A model generated the notes under the pieces. It saw only the letters and a list, made by a program, of their open reading frames with translations, was not told the origin of the DNA and searched no databases. A stretch of 60,134 nt of DNA from Galactobacter valiniphilus. GTDB taxonomy: Bacteria > Actinomycetota > Actinomycetes > Actinomycetales > Micrococcaceae. This document shows positions 52,510-60,134 of this stretch, one piece after another (within the stretch, counting starts at the first letter, position 1; each line of letters opens with the position of its first letter). The DNA lies in contig NZ_QQXK01000023.1 of assembly GCF_003575975.1 (NCBI RefSeq), positions 1 to 60,134 of the forward strand. Direction: 5' to 3'. The translations under genes were made by a program, and so were the position numbers.

Positions 52510-53169
52510 GTGAGGATCATTGGCGCTGGAACGAGCGACGACATCCACTACGTGGAGCGCCACACCTTCTGGACGGCCCCGAACCTCATCACACTGGCCC
52601 GCTTCCTCCTGGTCCCGGTGTTCGTGGCCCTCGTGGCCTCCCACCACTACGTCTGGGCGTTCTGGACGCTCGCGGTGCTCTTCTCCACCGACTGGGTGGA
52701 CGGCTACGTGGCGCGGCGCTTCAACCAGATCTCCTCGGTCGGCACGTGGCTTGACCCGCTCGCCGACCGCCTCGCGCTGATCATCGTCTCGGCCACCTAC
52801 GTGATCTTCCACGTGGCGCCGGCCTGGTTCGTCTGGGCCATCGTGATCCCGGACCTGGTGCTGCTCTTCAACGCGATCTTCCTCTTCAAGGGCAGCCCCG
52901 AGCTTCCCGTCTCGATCCTCGGCAAGATCCGCACGGCCTTCCTCATGGTGGCCGCGCCCCTCCTGCTCCTGGCCCAGGCCAACTTCTCCTGGGCCCCCGC
53001 GCTGCACGCCGTGTGCACCGTCATGCTGGCCATCGGTTCGGCCCTGCACGTCGCCGCCTCCGTCGGTTACCTGCTCGCCGCCCAAGCCAAGGCACGGCAG
53101 GCAAGGCAAGGCACGACGTCGGGCGCTCGCCAAGGCGAGCCGCTCGCCGACGCCGGGGGAGAGGGCTGA
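52510..53169 (+). CDS. CDP-alcohol phosphatidyltransferase family protein
   Basis: This encodes 219 residues (GTG start). The family signature D-G-x2-A-R-x8-G-x3-D-x3-D is seen as DWVDGYVARRFNQ with GTWLDPLADR (about residues 61-87). Around it are about five to six membrane helices. Such enzymes link a CDP-diacylglycerol moiety to an alcohol to make phosphatidylglycerol-phosphate, cardiolipin or phosphatidylinositol-type lipids. The exact alcohol is not clear; PgsA or a cardiolipin synthase is most likely. It is coupled to the next gene by a 1-bp overlap. Confidence 0.9.
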   Translation: MRIIGAGTSDDIHYVERHTFWTAPNLITLARFLLVPVFVALVASHHYVWAFWTLAVLFSTDWVDGYVARRFNQISSVGTWLDPLADRLALIIVSATYVIFHVAPAWFVWAIVIPDLVLLFNAIFLFKGSPELPVSILGKIRTAFLMVAAPLLLLAQANFSWAPALHAVCTVMLAIGSALHVAASVGYLLAAQAKARQARQGTTSGARQGEPLADAGGEG

Positions 53170-54065
53170 TGGTCTGGCTGGCCGTTGCGTGCGCCGTCGC
53201 CTCCGCGGCGTTCCTGGCCTTCGGCACGCAACGCCAGAGCTCCGCCGTCCAGGCCGACACGGGCGGCCTCGACGTCAACTCGCGCGGCATGGTCCGCCTG
53301 CTGACCAATCCGCGCTGGCTCTTCGGCCTCCTGCTCATGGCCATCGGCATGCTGCTCAACGTGGCGGCACTGACCATGGCCCCGCTGACGGTGGTGCAGC
53401 CGCTCGGCGCGATCGCGCTGGTCATGACCACCATCATCAACTCGCGCGACCAGGGCATCACGATCAACCGGGCCACGTGGATCTCGATCATCGTGTGCAT
53501 GACCGGCTCCGTGGCGTTTGTGCTCCTGGCGGTCAACGCGACCCACGAGGCCAAGCTCACGCCGCAGGCCGAGTGGACCGTGGTGGGGCTCCTGGCGATC
53601 GTGGTGGTGTTCTTCGGCGGCATCGCGTTCGCCCGGCGCCGCCGCCCGCACGGCGCGTTCTTCTACATCGTGGGCGCCGGCGTCCTCTTCGGCTTTACCG
53701 CCGTGCTCGTGCGCACCATCGCCGTGGCGATGACGCAATTCGACGGCGGCGTGCCGTTCTGGCTGCAGGTGCCGTGGATGCCGTTGCTCGCGATCATCGT
53801 GGCCGGCCTGATGGGCCAGTACTTCAACCAGAACGCCTACTCCACGGGGCCCCCGGAGCTGGTCATCGCCGGCCTGACCGTGATCGACCCCATGGTGGGC
53901 GTGGCGATCGGCGTCTTCATCCTGGGCGAGCTGCGCCCCGATGTGCATCCGGTCGTGGGTCTGTCCATGGCTGGCGCCGCCATCGTTGCTATCGTGGGGG
54001 TCGTTGCCCTGTCCCGGCACCACCCGGACGTCCTGGCGCGCAAGGAAAAGCGCTCCAAGGAGTAA
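53169..54065 (+). CDS. DMT superfamily (NIPA-like) membrane protein
   Basis: This encodes 298 residues with about nine hydrophobic segments. The overlap TGATG with the upstream stop favours ATG 53169. The first helix is cleavable-looking but more likely an anchor. Segments PRWLFGLLLMAIGMLLNVAALTMAPLTVVQPLGAIALVMTTIIN resemble the DMT/NIPA-like magnesium transporter or multidrug permease group. It precedes a glycosyltransferase after 54 bp. Substrate unknown. Confidence 0.85.
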   Translation: MVWLAVACAVASAAFLAFGTQRQSSAVQADTGGLDVNSRGMVRLLTNPRWLFGLLLMAIGMLLNVAALTMAPLTVVQPLGAIALVMTTIINSRDQGITINRATWISIIVCMTGSVAFVLLAVNATHEAKLTPQAEWTVVGLLAIVVVFFGGIAFARRRRPHGAFFYIVGAGVLFGFTAVLVRTIAVAMTQFDGGVPFWLQVPWMPLLAIIVAGLMGQYFNQNAYSTGPPELVIAGLTVIDPMVGVAIGVFILGELRPDVHPVVGLSMAGAAIVAIVGVVALSRHHPDVLARKEKRSKE

Positions 54066-54119
54066 GCGACCCGCGCCACCGCACCCGGTGGGCGGACCCG
54101 AAACAAGGAGTTCCCTCAC

Positions 54120-55310
54120 GTGAGTGCCGAGCGGCCGCTGCGCATCCTCATCGCCTGCGACACCTACCCGCCGGACCTGAACGGCGCCGCCGTGTTCTGC
54201 TTCCGCCTGGCCAAGGCCATGAGCTCGCGGGGGCACGAGGTCCACATCGTTGCCGCGCGCACCGACGACGGCCCGAGCTTCGTTGAGCACCGCCCCGAGG
54301 CCACCGTGCACCGCGTGAAGAGCCACAAGGCGCCCACGCACGAGAGCTACCGCCTGTGCCTGCCCGTGACGGCAAACAAGGTCATCGCCGAGGTGATCGA
54401 CGAGATCAAACCCGACGTGGTGCACATCCAGTGCCACTACATGATTGGCAACGCAGCGGAGAAGCAGGCCACCAAGCGCGGCCTGCGCCTCATCGCGACC
54501 AACCACTTCATCCCGGAGAACCTGGAGCCCTTCCTACCCTTCCCGCAGTGGTTCCTCAACATCGTCTCCAAGAACTCCTGGCGCGACATGGGCAAGATCA
54601 TGGGCCGCGCGGATGTGGTCACGACGCCCACGCCGCTCGCCGCGCGCGAGATGCGCCTGCGCGCCGGGCTCGAGCACGTCTTGGCGCTGTCCAACGGCAT
54701 CGATTCGGCCAAGTACGAGGCGCACGAGGGCGAGGAGATCGCCCACCCGGACCACCAGGTGGTGCTCTTTGCCGGGCGCCTCGCCGTGGAGAAGAACGTC
54801 GACGTCCTGATCCGCGCCATGGCCCGCCTCAAGGGCGCCAACCCGCCGCACCTGCGCCTCGTGGGCGAGGGCGAACAGCGGCCCAAGCTACTCAAGCTGG
54901 CCCAGGACCTGGGCGTGGAGGATCGCGTGCACTTCCTCGGCTTCGTCGACGACGAAACGCTACGCGCCGAGTACCTTGCAGCCGATGTCTTCTGCCAGCC
55001 GGGCACGGCCGAGCTGCAGTCCCTCGTCACGCTCGAGGCGCTCTCCGCCTCGCGCCCCGTGGTGCTCGCCAACGCGCTGGCGCTGCCGCACCTCGTCGAC
55101 GAGGGCGTCAACGGCTACCTCTTCGAGCCGGGCAACGACGCCGACCTGGCCTCCAAGCTGGAGACGGTCCTCGACCTCTCGCCCGCGGACCGCGAGGCCA
55201 TGGGCGCCGCAGGCCACGCCAAGGCGCTGCTGCACGCCGAGAAGAAGACCATGGACACCTTCGAGGACCTGTACCGCGGCGCCCCCGCCGCGAAGTACAT
55301 GGACGCGTAG
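54120..55310 (+). CDS. Glycosyltransferase family 4 (mannosyltransferase-like)
   Basis: This encodes 396 residues (GTG start). The GT-B fold begins RPLRILIACDTYPPDLNGAAVFCFRLAKAMSSRGHEVHI, with VVHIQCHYMIGNAA, ATNHFIPEN and the donor-site region VLFAGRLAVEKNVDVLIRAMARLKG and CQPGTAELQSLVTLEALSASRPVV (E-x7-E). It resembles actinobacterial alpha-mannosyltransferases such as PimB/MgtA. With the upstream lipid phosphotransferase and permease it suggests glycolipid or lipoglycan synthesis; the product is inferred. Confidence 0.9.
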   Translation: MSAERPLRILIACDTYPPDLNGAAVFCFRLAKAMSSRGHEVHIVAARTDDGPSFVEHRPEATVHRVKSHKAPTHESYRLCLPVTANKVIAEVIDEIKPDVVHIQCHYMIGNAAEKQATKRGLRLIATNHFIPENLEPFLPFPQWFLNIVSKNSWRDMGKIMGRADVVTTPTPLAAREMRLRAGLEHVLALSNGIDSAKYEAHEGEEIAHPDHQVVLFAGRLAVEKNVDVLIRAMARLKGANPPHLRLVGEGEQRPKLLKLAQDLGVEDRVHFLGFVDDETLRAEYLAADVFCQPGTAELQSLVTLEALSASRPVVLANALALPHLVDEGVNGYLFEPGNDADLASKLETVLDLSPADREAMGAAGHAKALLHAEKKTMDTFEDLYRGAPAAKYMDA

Positions 55311-55382
55311 ACGCCCCGTCCGGCGCGACGCAGGCGAGCCGCCCGCCCCGCCGGCCACGCGCCGTCGGGCACCGACATGCAA

Positions 55383-55412
55383 GGAGGGCCCCGCCAACCG
55401 GCGGGGCCCTCC
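55383..55412. terminator. Hairpin terminator between convergent genes
   Basis: GGAGGGCCCCGCC (55383-55395) pairs perfectly with 55400-55412 around AACC, followed by TCGTTT on the plus side. A copy of the interspersed motif GCCGTCGGGCA sits just before it at 55361-55371. Confidence 0.8.
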
Positions 55413-55428
55413 TCGTTTCACGCGCGGC

Positions 55429-56055
55429 TCAGGGGTTGAGCGTCGAGGCGGTGCAGGTGACGCTGCCCGTGCCCGACTGCTTCGTCAGGCTCTTGCCGTC
55501 CACGGTGATCTCGCAGCCCACGGCGCCGCCGGTGGGGCTCGTCACCGTGAGGGCGAAGCCGTCGAAGCCCGTGACCTTGTCGTCCTTGGTCCACGTGCCG
55601 CTGAAGGTGTCCTCGGCCTGACCCTTGAGCGAGCCGTAGCTCAGGCTCGCCTGGCCGTCCGCGGTGGCCGAGTACGCCACGGAGAACTCCTTGTTCGACT
55701 GCTCCTCGACCTTGGAGACCACCATGGCCGCGAGCACCATGATGATGACGCCGACGACGACGGCGACGGCGCCCATGACGATGCCGGCGATGGAGGTGCC
55801 GTGCGGGCGTTGCTTCTGCAGAACACCCACGATGCCGAGCACGAGGGCCAGCACGCCCAGGCCGAGCCCGAAGACCGGGACCCAGCAGAAGACGAGGGCG
55901 ACGATGCCGAGGACCAGCGCGGCGATGCCGAAGCCGTTGCCGGGGCGCGGGGCCGGCGGCACGGGAGCGCCCGGGTAGTACTGCGGCGGGAGGGGCTGCT
56001 GGGGCAGCGGCTGTTGCGGGTACTGCGCATCGAACGAGGGGGGCTGTTCGGCCAT
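55429..56055 (-). CDS. DUF4190-type membrane protein with MmpS-like C-terminus
   Basis: This encodes 208 residues from ATG 56055. A Pro/Gln-rich cytoplasmic N-terminus (about 1-38) precedes two helices (about 42-66 and 86-113) in the DUF4190 layout GFGIAALVLGIVALVFCWVPVFGLGLGVLALVLGIVG. The outer domain has SVAYSATADGQASLSYGSLKGQAEDTFSGTW and a cysteine pair (GCEITVDG, SVTCTAS) as in MmpS-type proteins. It probably sits on the outside face of the membrane. Function unknown. Confidence 0.84.
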   Translation of the reverse strand: MAEQPPSFDAQYPQQPLPQQPLPPQYYPGAPVPPAPRPGNGFGIAALVLGIVALVFCWVPVFGLGLGVLALVLGIVGVLQKQRPHGTSIAGIVMGAVAVVVGVIIMVLAAMVVSKVEEQSNKEFSVAYSATADGQASLSYGSLKGQAEDTFSGTWTKDDKVTGFDGFALTVTSPTGGAVGCEITVDGKSLTKQSGTGSVTCTASTLNP

Positions 56056-56113
56056 GGGGGGCTCCGGGGGTCGAGTGACATTCAACGATGCGCGGGTGCG
56101 CATGCTCGTGATC

Positions 56114-56854
56114 CTAGGCGGAGGGGGCGCCGCCCGCATCCCAGAGCGCGCGGTAGTAGGCCAGGAGCCTCGCGTCAGGGGCGATGCCGTAGGCCTCGAA
56201 GAACGTGGCTTCCCAGCCCGGCCCATAGTTGAGCGTGAGGTTGGCGGAGGCCACGGCAAGGTCGGCCCAGCGATCGGCCACGCCGAGCGAGCCGAGGTCC
56301 ACGTGGGCGGCCCACCGACCGTCGTCGGTCAGGAGCGTGTTGGGCGCGCACGCGTCCCCGTGGCAGACCACGAGCCGGTCGATGCTCGGGGCCGGGCCCA
56401 GCGCTGCCCGGCCCGACGGCGGGAGGTCGCCCAAGCGGGACGCGGTGCCCCAGTCGAAGCGGCAGCCGGCGACGGGGAGTGCCTCGTGGAGGGCGCGCAG
56501 GCCCGCGCCGAGGGCTCGGACGGCCGGCTCGGGGGCGCTGATCCAGCGGCGGTCCACGGCGTTGCGGTACGGGAGCGCGGCCGTTACGAGCCACTCCTGC
56601 TTGCCGTCGCTGCCGTGGTCCACGACGCGGGGGACGGGGGTATGGGCGCCCGCCCAGCTCAGGCGGGCTGCCTCGCCTTCCGCTGAGTTCTCGTCATTGA
56701 GCGGGCCGCACTTGATGTAGACGGCGTCCGGCCCGTCGCCCGCCCGGACGGTCACGGCGCCCACGGCGTTGAGCCAGACGGGGTGGATGCGGCGGAGGCC
56801 GGCCAGCTCGAGGAGCTTGTGGGGGAGGAGGACGTCTGCCGGGGGAACGCTCAC
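56114..56854 (-). CDS. APH(3')-type aminoglycoside O-phosphotransferase family protein
   Basis: This encodes 246 residues, slightly shorter than typical APH(3') enzymes (about 264). The catalytic loop VVCHGDACAPNTLLTDDGRW and the following HVDLGSLGVADRWADLAVASANL align well with the HGDACLPN and GRLGVADRYQDIA motifs of APH(3')-II. The N-lobe AVYIKCGP supplies the ATP-binding lysine, and EGEAARLSWAGAH the glutamate. Lineage and substrate cannot be known, so antibiotic resistance is possible but not shown. No mobile-element signature flanks the gene. Confidence 0.88.
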   Translation of the reverse strand: MSVPPADVLLPHKLLELAGLRRIHPVWLNAVGAVTVRAGDGPDAVYIKCGPLNDENSAEGEAARLSWAGAHTPVPRVVDHGSDGKQEWLVTAALPYRNAVDRRWISAPEPAVRALGAGLRALHEALPVAGCRFDWGTASRLGDLPPSGRAALGPAPSIDRLVVCHGDACAPNTLLTDDGRWAAHVDLGSLGVADRWADLAVASANLTLNYGPGWEATFFEAYGIAPDARLLAYYRALWDAGGAPSA

Positions 56855-56953
56855 GGCACGAGTCTGGCACGCGCCTGGCCTGTCGCTGACCAGCCGCGGC
56901 CCGAGCCGCCGATAGGATGGAGGAGCGGCAAGCGCCCCTGGTGCTGCCGTGGA

Positions 56954-57027
56954 GGGGCGGTAGCTCAGTCGGTCAGAGCAGAGGACTCATAATCCTTGGG
57001 TCGTGGGTTCAAGCCCCACCCGCCCTA
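56954..57027 (+). tRNA. tRNA-Met (CAT), elongator type
   Basis: A 74-nt cloverleaf: acceptor GGGGCGG/CCGCCCT (G-U closing pair), D stem GCTC, anticodon loop CTCATAA (CAT), T stem GTGGG/CCCAC with TTCAAGC loop, discriminator A and no encoded CCA. The G1-U72 pair and the lack of three G-C pairs in the anticodon stem argue against an initiator. A CAT tRNA can also be tRNA-Ile2, but the body resembles elongator Met. Confidence 0.93.
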
Positions 57028-57035
57028 CGAGAAGA

Positions 57036-57062
57036 GGCCCGGAACCAGCGCGGTTCCGGGCC
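57036..57062 (+). terminator. Terminator after tRNA-Met
   Basis: GGCCCGGAACC (57036-57046) pairs perfectly with 57052-57062 around AGCGC, followed by CTTTG. It also lies 17 bp past the stop of the convergent VOC gene. Confidence 0.8.
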
Positions 57063-57078
57063 CTTTGCTGTCCCGGGT

Positions 57079-57507
57079 TCAGCACTCCTGCGCGAGCATC
57101 ACGATGATGTTGCTCGGCCCGGTCACGTAGCAGAGCTTGTAGACGTCCTGGTAGTTGGCGATGCCGCGCAGGGGGCGGTGCCCGAGCTTCGCGATGGCTG
57201 CGAGCGCCGCCTCCAGGTCCGCTACCCGAAAGCCGAGCCGATGCATGCCGATGTCGTTGGGGCGGGTGGGGCGGGTTTCGATGGCCTGCGGGTGCAGGTA
57301 CTGGAACAGCTCCACCCACCCGTGGCCATCCGGCGTGGCCAGCACGGCCAGCATGGCGTGGTTGCCGTCCAGATCCACGGCCTCGTCGCTCCAGCCCCCG
57401 CTCACGGTGTCGCGGCCGACCACTCGCAGGCCGAGCGCGGAGAAGTAGTCGATGGCCTCATTGAGGTCCCGAACGGCGATGCCCACGTTGTCCAGATGCA
57501 CCTTCAT
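57079..57507 (-). CDS. VOC family protein
   Basis: This encodes 142 residues. Two beta-alpha-beta-beta-beta units make a vicinal oxygen chelate fold: MKVHLDNVGIAVRDLNEAIDYFSALGLRVVGRD and GMHRLGFRVADLEAALAAIAKLGHRPL. His4, His in the second motif and Glu in WVELFQYLHP are the candidate metal ligands, in the arrangement of glyoxalase I/bleomycin-resistance-type proteins. The catalysed reaction is unknown. Convergent with the tRNA-Met. Confidence 0.88.
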   Translation of the reverse strand: MKVHLDNVGIAVRDLNEAIDYFSALGLRVVGRDTVSGGWSDEAVDLDGNHAMLAVLATPDGHGWVELFQYLHPQAIETRPTRPNDIGMHRLGFRVADLEAALAAIAKLGHRPLRGIANYQDVYKLCYVTGPSNIIVMLAQEC

Positions 57508-57825
57508 GGCGGTCAGCGTAGGCCCGGAATGGCGGGGAAAAAGGCCTCTCGCCGCACGCTGTGGGGCCCGCCGATTCTGGGCCGACGGCCGGCGTTCATC
57601 CGCCCGTCATCCCTCACAGAATCTTCCCATCAACAGGTGGTCTTGCGGGGGCTCAAGAATGAGATATAAAAAGTCCTGGCCTCATCCCCGGACACCCACC
57701 GGGGACGCTTTTCTCAAGCTGTGACCCCCTGATGTGCGCTGATCCCGCGCCGAACGTGACTGAACTTTCGTGCTTCGGGGCCCTCACCCCTTTTCAGCCC
57801 TTCCTTTCAGGATGGAGTCACGCCC
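57508..57825. other. Intergenic region with a weak hairpin
   Basis: No gene or RNA is recognised in these 318 bp. Around 57600-57680 the DNA is unusually AT-rich for this genome (GAGATATAAAAAG). CCCCGG-ACACCCA-CCGGGG (57686-57704) with ACGCTTTT following is a possible terminator or attenuator-like hairpin on the plus strand, upstream of the GNAT gene. A TTTCAGGATGGAGTC stretch just before 57826 may be its ribosome-binding site. Confidence 0.4.
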
Positions 57826-58383
57826 GTGTCCGTGTCCCTTGCCGCGCTCTCGCACGCCCACATCGATGAGGTGGTTCACCTCATTCAGGCCCCCGCTCGC
57901 CGCATGTTGGCGGACGCTGGCGCCTCGCCCGAGGCGGCGCTCGCCCGCGTTGCCCGCCTCAAGGGACCCGAGCAGATCCGCGAGATGCTCGAGCGCCCGG
58001 CCCCCGACGTCCTCCTCGGGGCCCGCGACGAGCACGGCGAACTGATCGGCGTTGGCGGCCTCAAGATGACAGCCCCCGGCACGGCCGAGATGCACACGCT
58101 CTACTTGGCCGAGGCGGCCCAGGGCCGTGGCATCGGTCGACTGCTCATGCAGGCCCGGATCGAGCACGCCCGCCGCGCAGGCCTCGACGTCCTGCACCTG
58201 CGCACGGCCACGAGCAACGTGCGGATCCAGCGCCTGGCGGCCTCGCTCGGCTTCACGCTGCACGAGTACCTCGATTCCACGACCATGCCCGGCGTCGCCT
58301 GGCAGATCTGGCGCCTGCCGCGCCTGCAGTCGCTCGTCACCGCGCCGGTTGGCCCCAACGAGGACCTGCTGCTCCCGGCGTAG
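57826..58383 (+). CDS. GNAT family N-acetyltransferase
   Basis: This encodes 185 residues (GTG start, near GGATGGAG). The acetyl-CoA motif is MHTLYLAEAAQGRGIGRLLMQARIEHARRAG, and ATSNVRIQRLAASLGFTLHEYLDSTTMPGVAW ends the fold. The first part (HAHIDEVVHLIQAPARRMLADAG) is a helical extension. Substrate unknown. The gene starts an array with a small membrane protein, though a 143-bp gap separates them. Confidence 0.87.
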   Translation: MSVSLAALSHAHIDEVVHLIQAPARRMLADAGASPEAALARVARLKGPEQIREMLERPAPDVLLGARDEHGELIGVGGLKMTAPGTAEMHTLYLAEAAQGRGIGRLLMQARIEHARRAGLDVLHLRTATSNVRIQRLAASLGFTLHEYLDSTTMPGVAWQIWRLPRLQSLVTAPVGPNEDLLLPA

Positions 58384-58526
58384 CCCCTGCGGCCTGGACC
58401 GCTGAGCCGGGCGGACGGCGCGCGGCGGGCCTACCGCACCGCGGGCCGGTTGGCCTATGCTCAGGCGTTCGCTGTGCCGCCCGGCCGCCCCCGCCGTTCG
58501 GTTCCCTCCCTGCCCAGAGGTCTTCC

Positions 58527-59000
58527 ATGCCGTCGCCCACTGTTTGGCGCCTCGCCCTTGTCCTTGCCGTCCTGTCCGTCATCGCCACCGTTCTCAACGT
58601 GGTGCACGGTGCGGCGATCGGTGGCCAGGCCGTTGGCCTGGCCGCGACGCTCGTCGCCGTCTTTGGCGCCGCTTGGTACACCGTTGGAACGGGCTTCCCC
58701 GGCGCGCTGAGCCCCGGCGCCAAGGGCGGCGTGAGCGGCCTCGTGGCCTCCGGCTTCGCCCTGACCCTCATCACCGGTTTCTGGTCCGCCGTGCAACAGC
58801 GCTTCAACCCTGCGGCGTGGGAGCTGGGCGCCGTGGTGTCCCTCGTCCTCTACGGCGTCATCTTCCTGCTGGCCTGCACCCTTGCCTTCTGGTGCATCAC
58901 GGAGCTCGTGGTGCGCGATCGGGCCAGGAACCGCGGCGACGAGGTGAGCGGCGATCCGGGCGCGGATCGTGTGAGCACCAGCGCGCAGGTCAATGACTGA
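58527..59000 (+). CDS. Small four-helix membrane protein
   Basis: This encodes 157 residues with four predicted helices (about 7-28, 33-52, 67-85 and 100-125) and a basic/acidic cytoplasmic tail. CCAGAGGTCTTCC precedes the ATG weakly. No family is recognised. Its stop overlaps the aldose epimerase start by eight bases, so the two are co-transcribed; a role in sugar transport is not supported by any motif. Confidence 0.72.
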   Translation: MPSPTVWRLALVLAVLSVIATVLNVVHGAAIGGQAVGLAATLVAVFGAAWYTVGTGFPGALSPGAKGGVSGLVASGFALTLITGFWSAVQQRFNPAAWELGAVVSLVLYGVIFLLACTLAFWCITELVVRDRARNRGDEVSGDPGADRVSTSAQVND

Positions 59001-59950
59001 CGAGGAATCCATGATCCAGCCCGACAACGAGCCGCCGACGACCCTCTCCGGCCGGCAGGTGAGCCTGCTCCACGGCGACTACGCCGCGAGCAGCGCCACG
59101 GTGGGGGCGTCCCTCCGGGAACTCTCTTGGCGCGGGCGGCCGCTCGTGCGCCCGTGGTCCGCCCATGGCCTGCGTCCCGTCTACTCCGGTTCCGTTCTGG
59201 CCCCGTGGCCCAACCGCGTGATCGACGGCGCGTACGACTGGGAGGGAGAGCCCCGGCAGCTGGCGCTGAGCGAACCCGCACGAGGTCATGCACTGCACGG
59301 CCTGCTCGCCCGGAGCGAATTCCAGATCGCGCAGCGCACGGCCAGCACGGTGCGCCTGCGCAGCGTCATCGAGGCCCAAGAGGGCTACCCGCACCGCGTG
59401 CTCGTGGAGCTTGAGTACGTGCTGGGGGGACAAGGGACTCGAGACCACCGCGCGGGCCGAGCTGCTCGCCGGCGGACCGGCACCGTTTGGCTGGGGCACC
59501 CACCCGTACCTGTGCGCCCCCGGCGGCAGCGCGGACGCCTGGAGCCTGACGCTCGCCGCCGATACGGTGCAGCTGAGCGAGGGAGAGCGGCTGCTGCCGT
59601 CGGAGCTCGTGCCGGTGGAGGGCGGCGCTTTCGACTTCCGCACGCCCCGCAGCCCGCGCGGTGCCTTCATCGATCACGCCTTCACCGGGCTCAAGCGCGA
59701 CGACGCGGGCTTGGCCCACGTCGAGGTGCTCGACGCCGAGGGCGTGGGTGTGCGCATGAGCTGGGGCCGGGAACTTGGCTGGGTGCAGATCCACACCGCC
59801 GATCGTCCCGAACCCGAGCTTGACCGCACGGGCCTGGCGGTGGAACCGATGACGTGCCCGCCCGGGGCCTTCAACTCGGGGACCGACGTGATCCGCCTCG
59901 AGCACGGGACGCCGCACGAGGCGGCGTGGGTGATCCAGGCCGTCGGCTAG
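58993..59950 (+). pseudogene. Aldose 1-epimerase (galactose mutarotase) family, frameshifted
   Basis: The first part (from ATG 58993) has the beta-sandwich epimerase features WRGRPLVRPWSAHGLRPVYSGSVLAPWPNRVIDGAYDWEG and RGHALHGLLARSEF (catalytic His). At 59424-59429 a run of six G shifts the frame; with five G the protein continues GDKGLETTARAELLAGGPAPFGWGTHPYLC and later MTCPPGAFNSGTDVIRLEHG with the second catalytic region, to a stop at 59950. Read literally it ends in nonsense at 59823. It abuts an IS5-family element at its 3' end. Confidence 0.83.
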
Positions 59951-60134
59951 GCCGTGTTGCTAAAGGTGCTGGTGAGCCAGTGGAGTGTCGCGGCGAGGCG
60001 GAGGCCGGCGTGGTAGTTGCGGGCGGTCTTGTCTGAGCGCATCGCGATCCCGCGCCATTGCTTGAGCTTGTTGAAGCACCGCTCGACGACGTTGCGGCCG
60101 CGGTAGCGGACCCGCTGCTGGTCACCGAAGTCGA
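59947..60134 (-). CDS. IS5-family transposase, C-terminal part at the window edge
   Basis: The minus-strand frame is open from the window edge to a TAG at 59949-59947. It reads GDQQRVRYRGRNVVERCFNKLKQWRGIAMRSDKTARNYHAGLRLAATLHWL, the end of the DDE transposase domain; the catalytic Glu is in NVVERCFNKLKQWR. Only about 62 residues lie in the window. The stop TAG is read from a CTAG that also forms the epimerase stop on the other strand. Confidence 0.9.
   Translation of the reverse strand, partial: DFGDQQRVRYRGRNVVERCFNKLKQWRGIAMRSDKTARNYHAGLRLAATLHWLTSTFSNTA
59950..60134. mobile_element. Right-edge IS5-family insertion sequence, partial
   Basis: The transposase end (above) is followed toward the left by GGCCGTGTTGCTAAAGG (59950-59966), the likely terminal inverted repeat. 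The junction CTAG at 59947-59950 is a target type used by some IS5-family groups. The rest of the element and its other end lie beyond the window. Confidence 0.75.

Noticed and set aside
57508-57825. Small open frames in the AT-rich 318-bp gap
   Set aside because: The longest (57452-57724, plus) is mostly the complement of the VOC gene and has no plausible start or protein-like composition.

Overview
The window is high-GC DNA (roughly 70 percent by eye) with short intergenic gaps, many GTG starts, frequent 1-4 bp gene overlaps, a SAM-IV-type riboswitch and a DtxR/IdeR-like box. Together with the block glyS ... dusB-dgt-dnaG this points to a Gram-positive actinobacterium, most likely of the Micrococcales/Micrococcaceae. 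The genus cannot be fixed from sequence alone. Most of the window is ordinary chromosome. Only the right edge carries a recognisable mobile element (IS5-type), and no CRISPR array or prophage is visible.

Layout. 1-8 kb: a DUF222/13E12 protein cut by the left edge, a small coiled-coil hypothetical, an acyl-CoA synthetase, a membrane protein/APH-fold kinase pair, and a MocR regulator divergent from an EamA exporter. 8-19.5 kb: a TM2-Ltp surface protein, an Lrp/LysE exporter pair, a periplasmic PQQ-type sugar dehydrogenase lipoprotein, an MFS exporter, a DUF6630-like protein, a LysR regulator divergent from the threonine catabolic operon tdh-kbl, tpx, a patatin remnant, and a GNAT/APH-fold pair. 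19.5-24.1 kb: a CPBP protease, a VOC protein under a possible iron box, and metY-metX behind a SAM riboswitch. 24.1-33.6 kb: two SHOCT proteins, an SGNH hydrolase, a P1 peptidase divergent from a broken APC permease plus TetR (with twin operators), an esterase, a membrane protein with a YtrA-type GntR regulator, and a TetR/MFS efflux pair. 33.6-43.1 kb: an S4 RNA-binding protein, YdcZ-type and NCS1 transporters, a broken cysteine hydrolase, a BCS1-like AAA+ ATPase, glyS, a GNAT and a butanediol dehydrogenase. 43.2-49.4 kb: YibE/F and dusB-dgt-dnaG. 49.9-60.1 kb: two tandem tRNA-Asn genes, two GT4 glycosyltransferases around envelope/lipid genes, an APH(3')-type kinase, elongator tRNA-Met, a broken aldose epimerase and the end of an IS5-family element.

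How genes work together. The clearest functional units are tdh-kbl (threonine to glycine plus acetyl-CoA), metY-metX (homoserine to homocysteine, SAM-sensed), the regulator/exporter pairs MocR-EamA, Lrp-LysE and TetR-MFS, and the peptidase/permease/TetR unit. Convergent gene pairs are usually separated by long perfect hairpins, probably bidirectional terminators.

A striking feature is the number of genes broken by single-base changes, several in homopolymers: the sugar dehydrogenase, the APC permease (twice), the cysteine hydrolase, a small membrane protein and the aldose epimerase. They may be real pseudogenes, slippage, or residual sequencing error. No unmistakably novel multi-gene system was found. 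The best leads for undescribed biology are the MocR/EamA shared start-promoter-operator site, the TM2-Ltp protein, the uncharacterised AAA+ ATPase, the GntR/membrane protein unit that lacks its usual ABC transporter, and a short interspersed intergenic motif.
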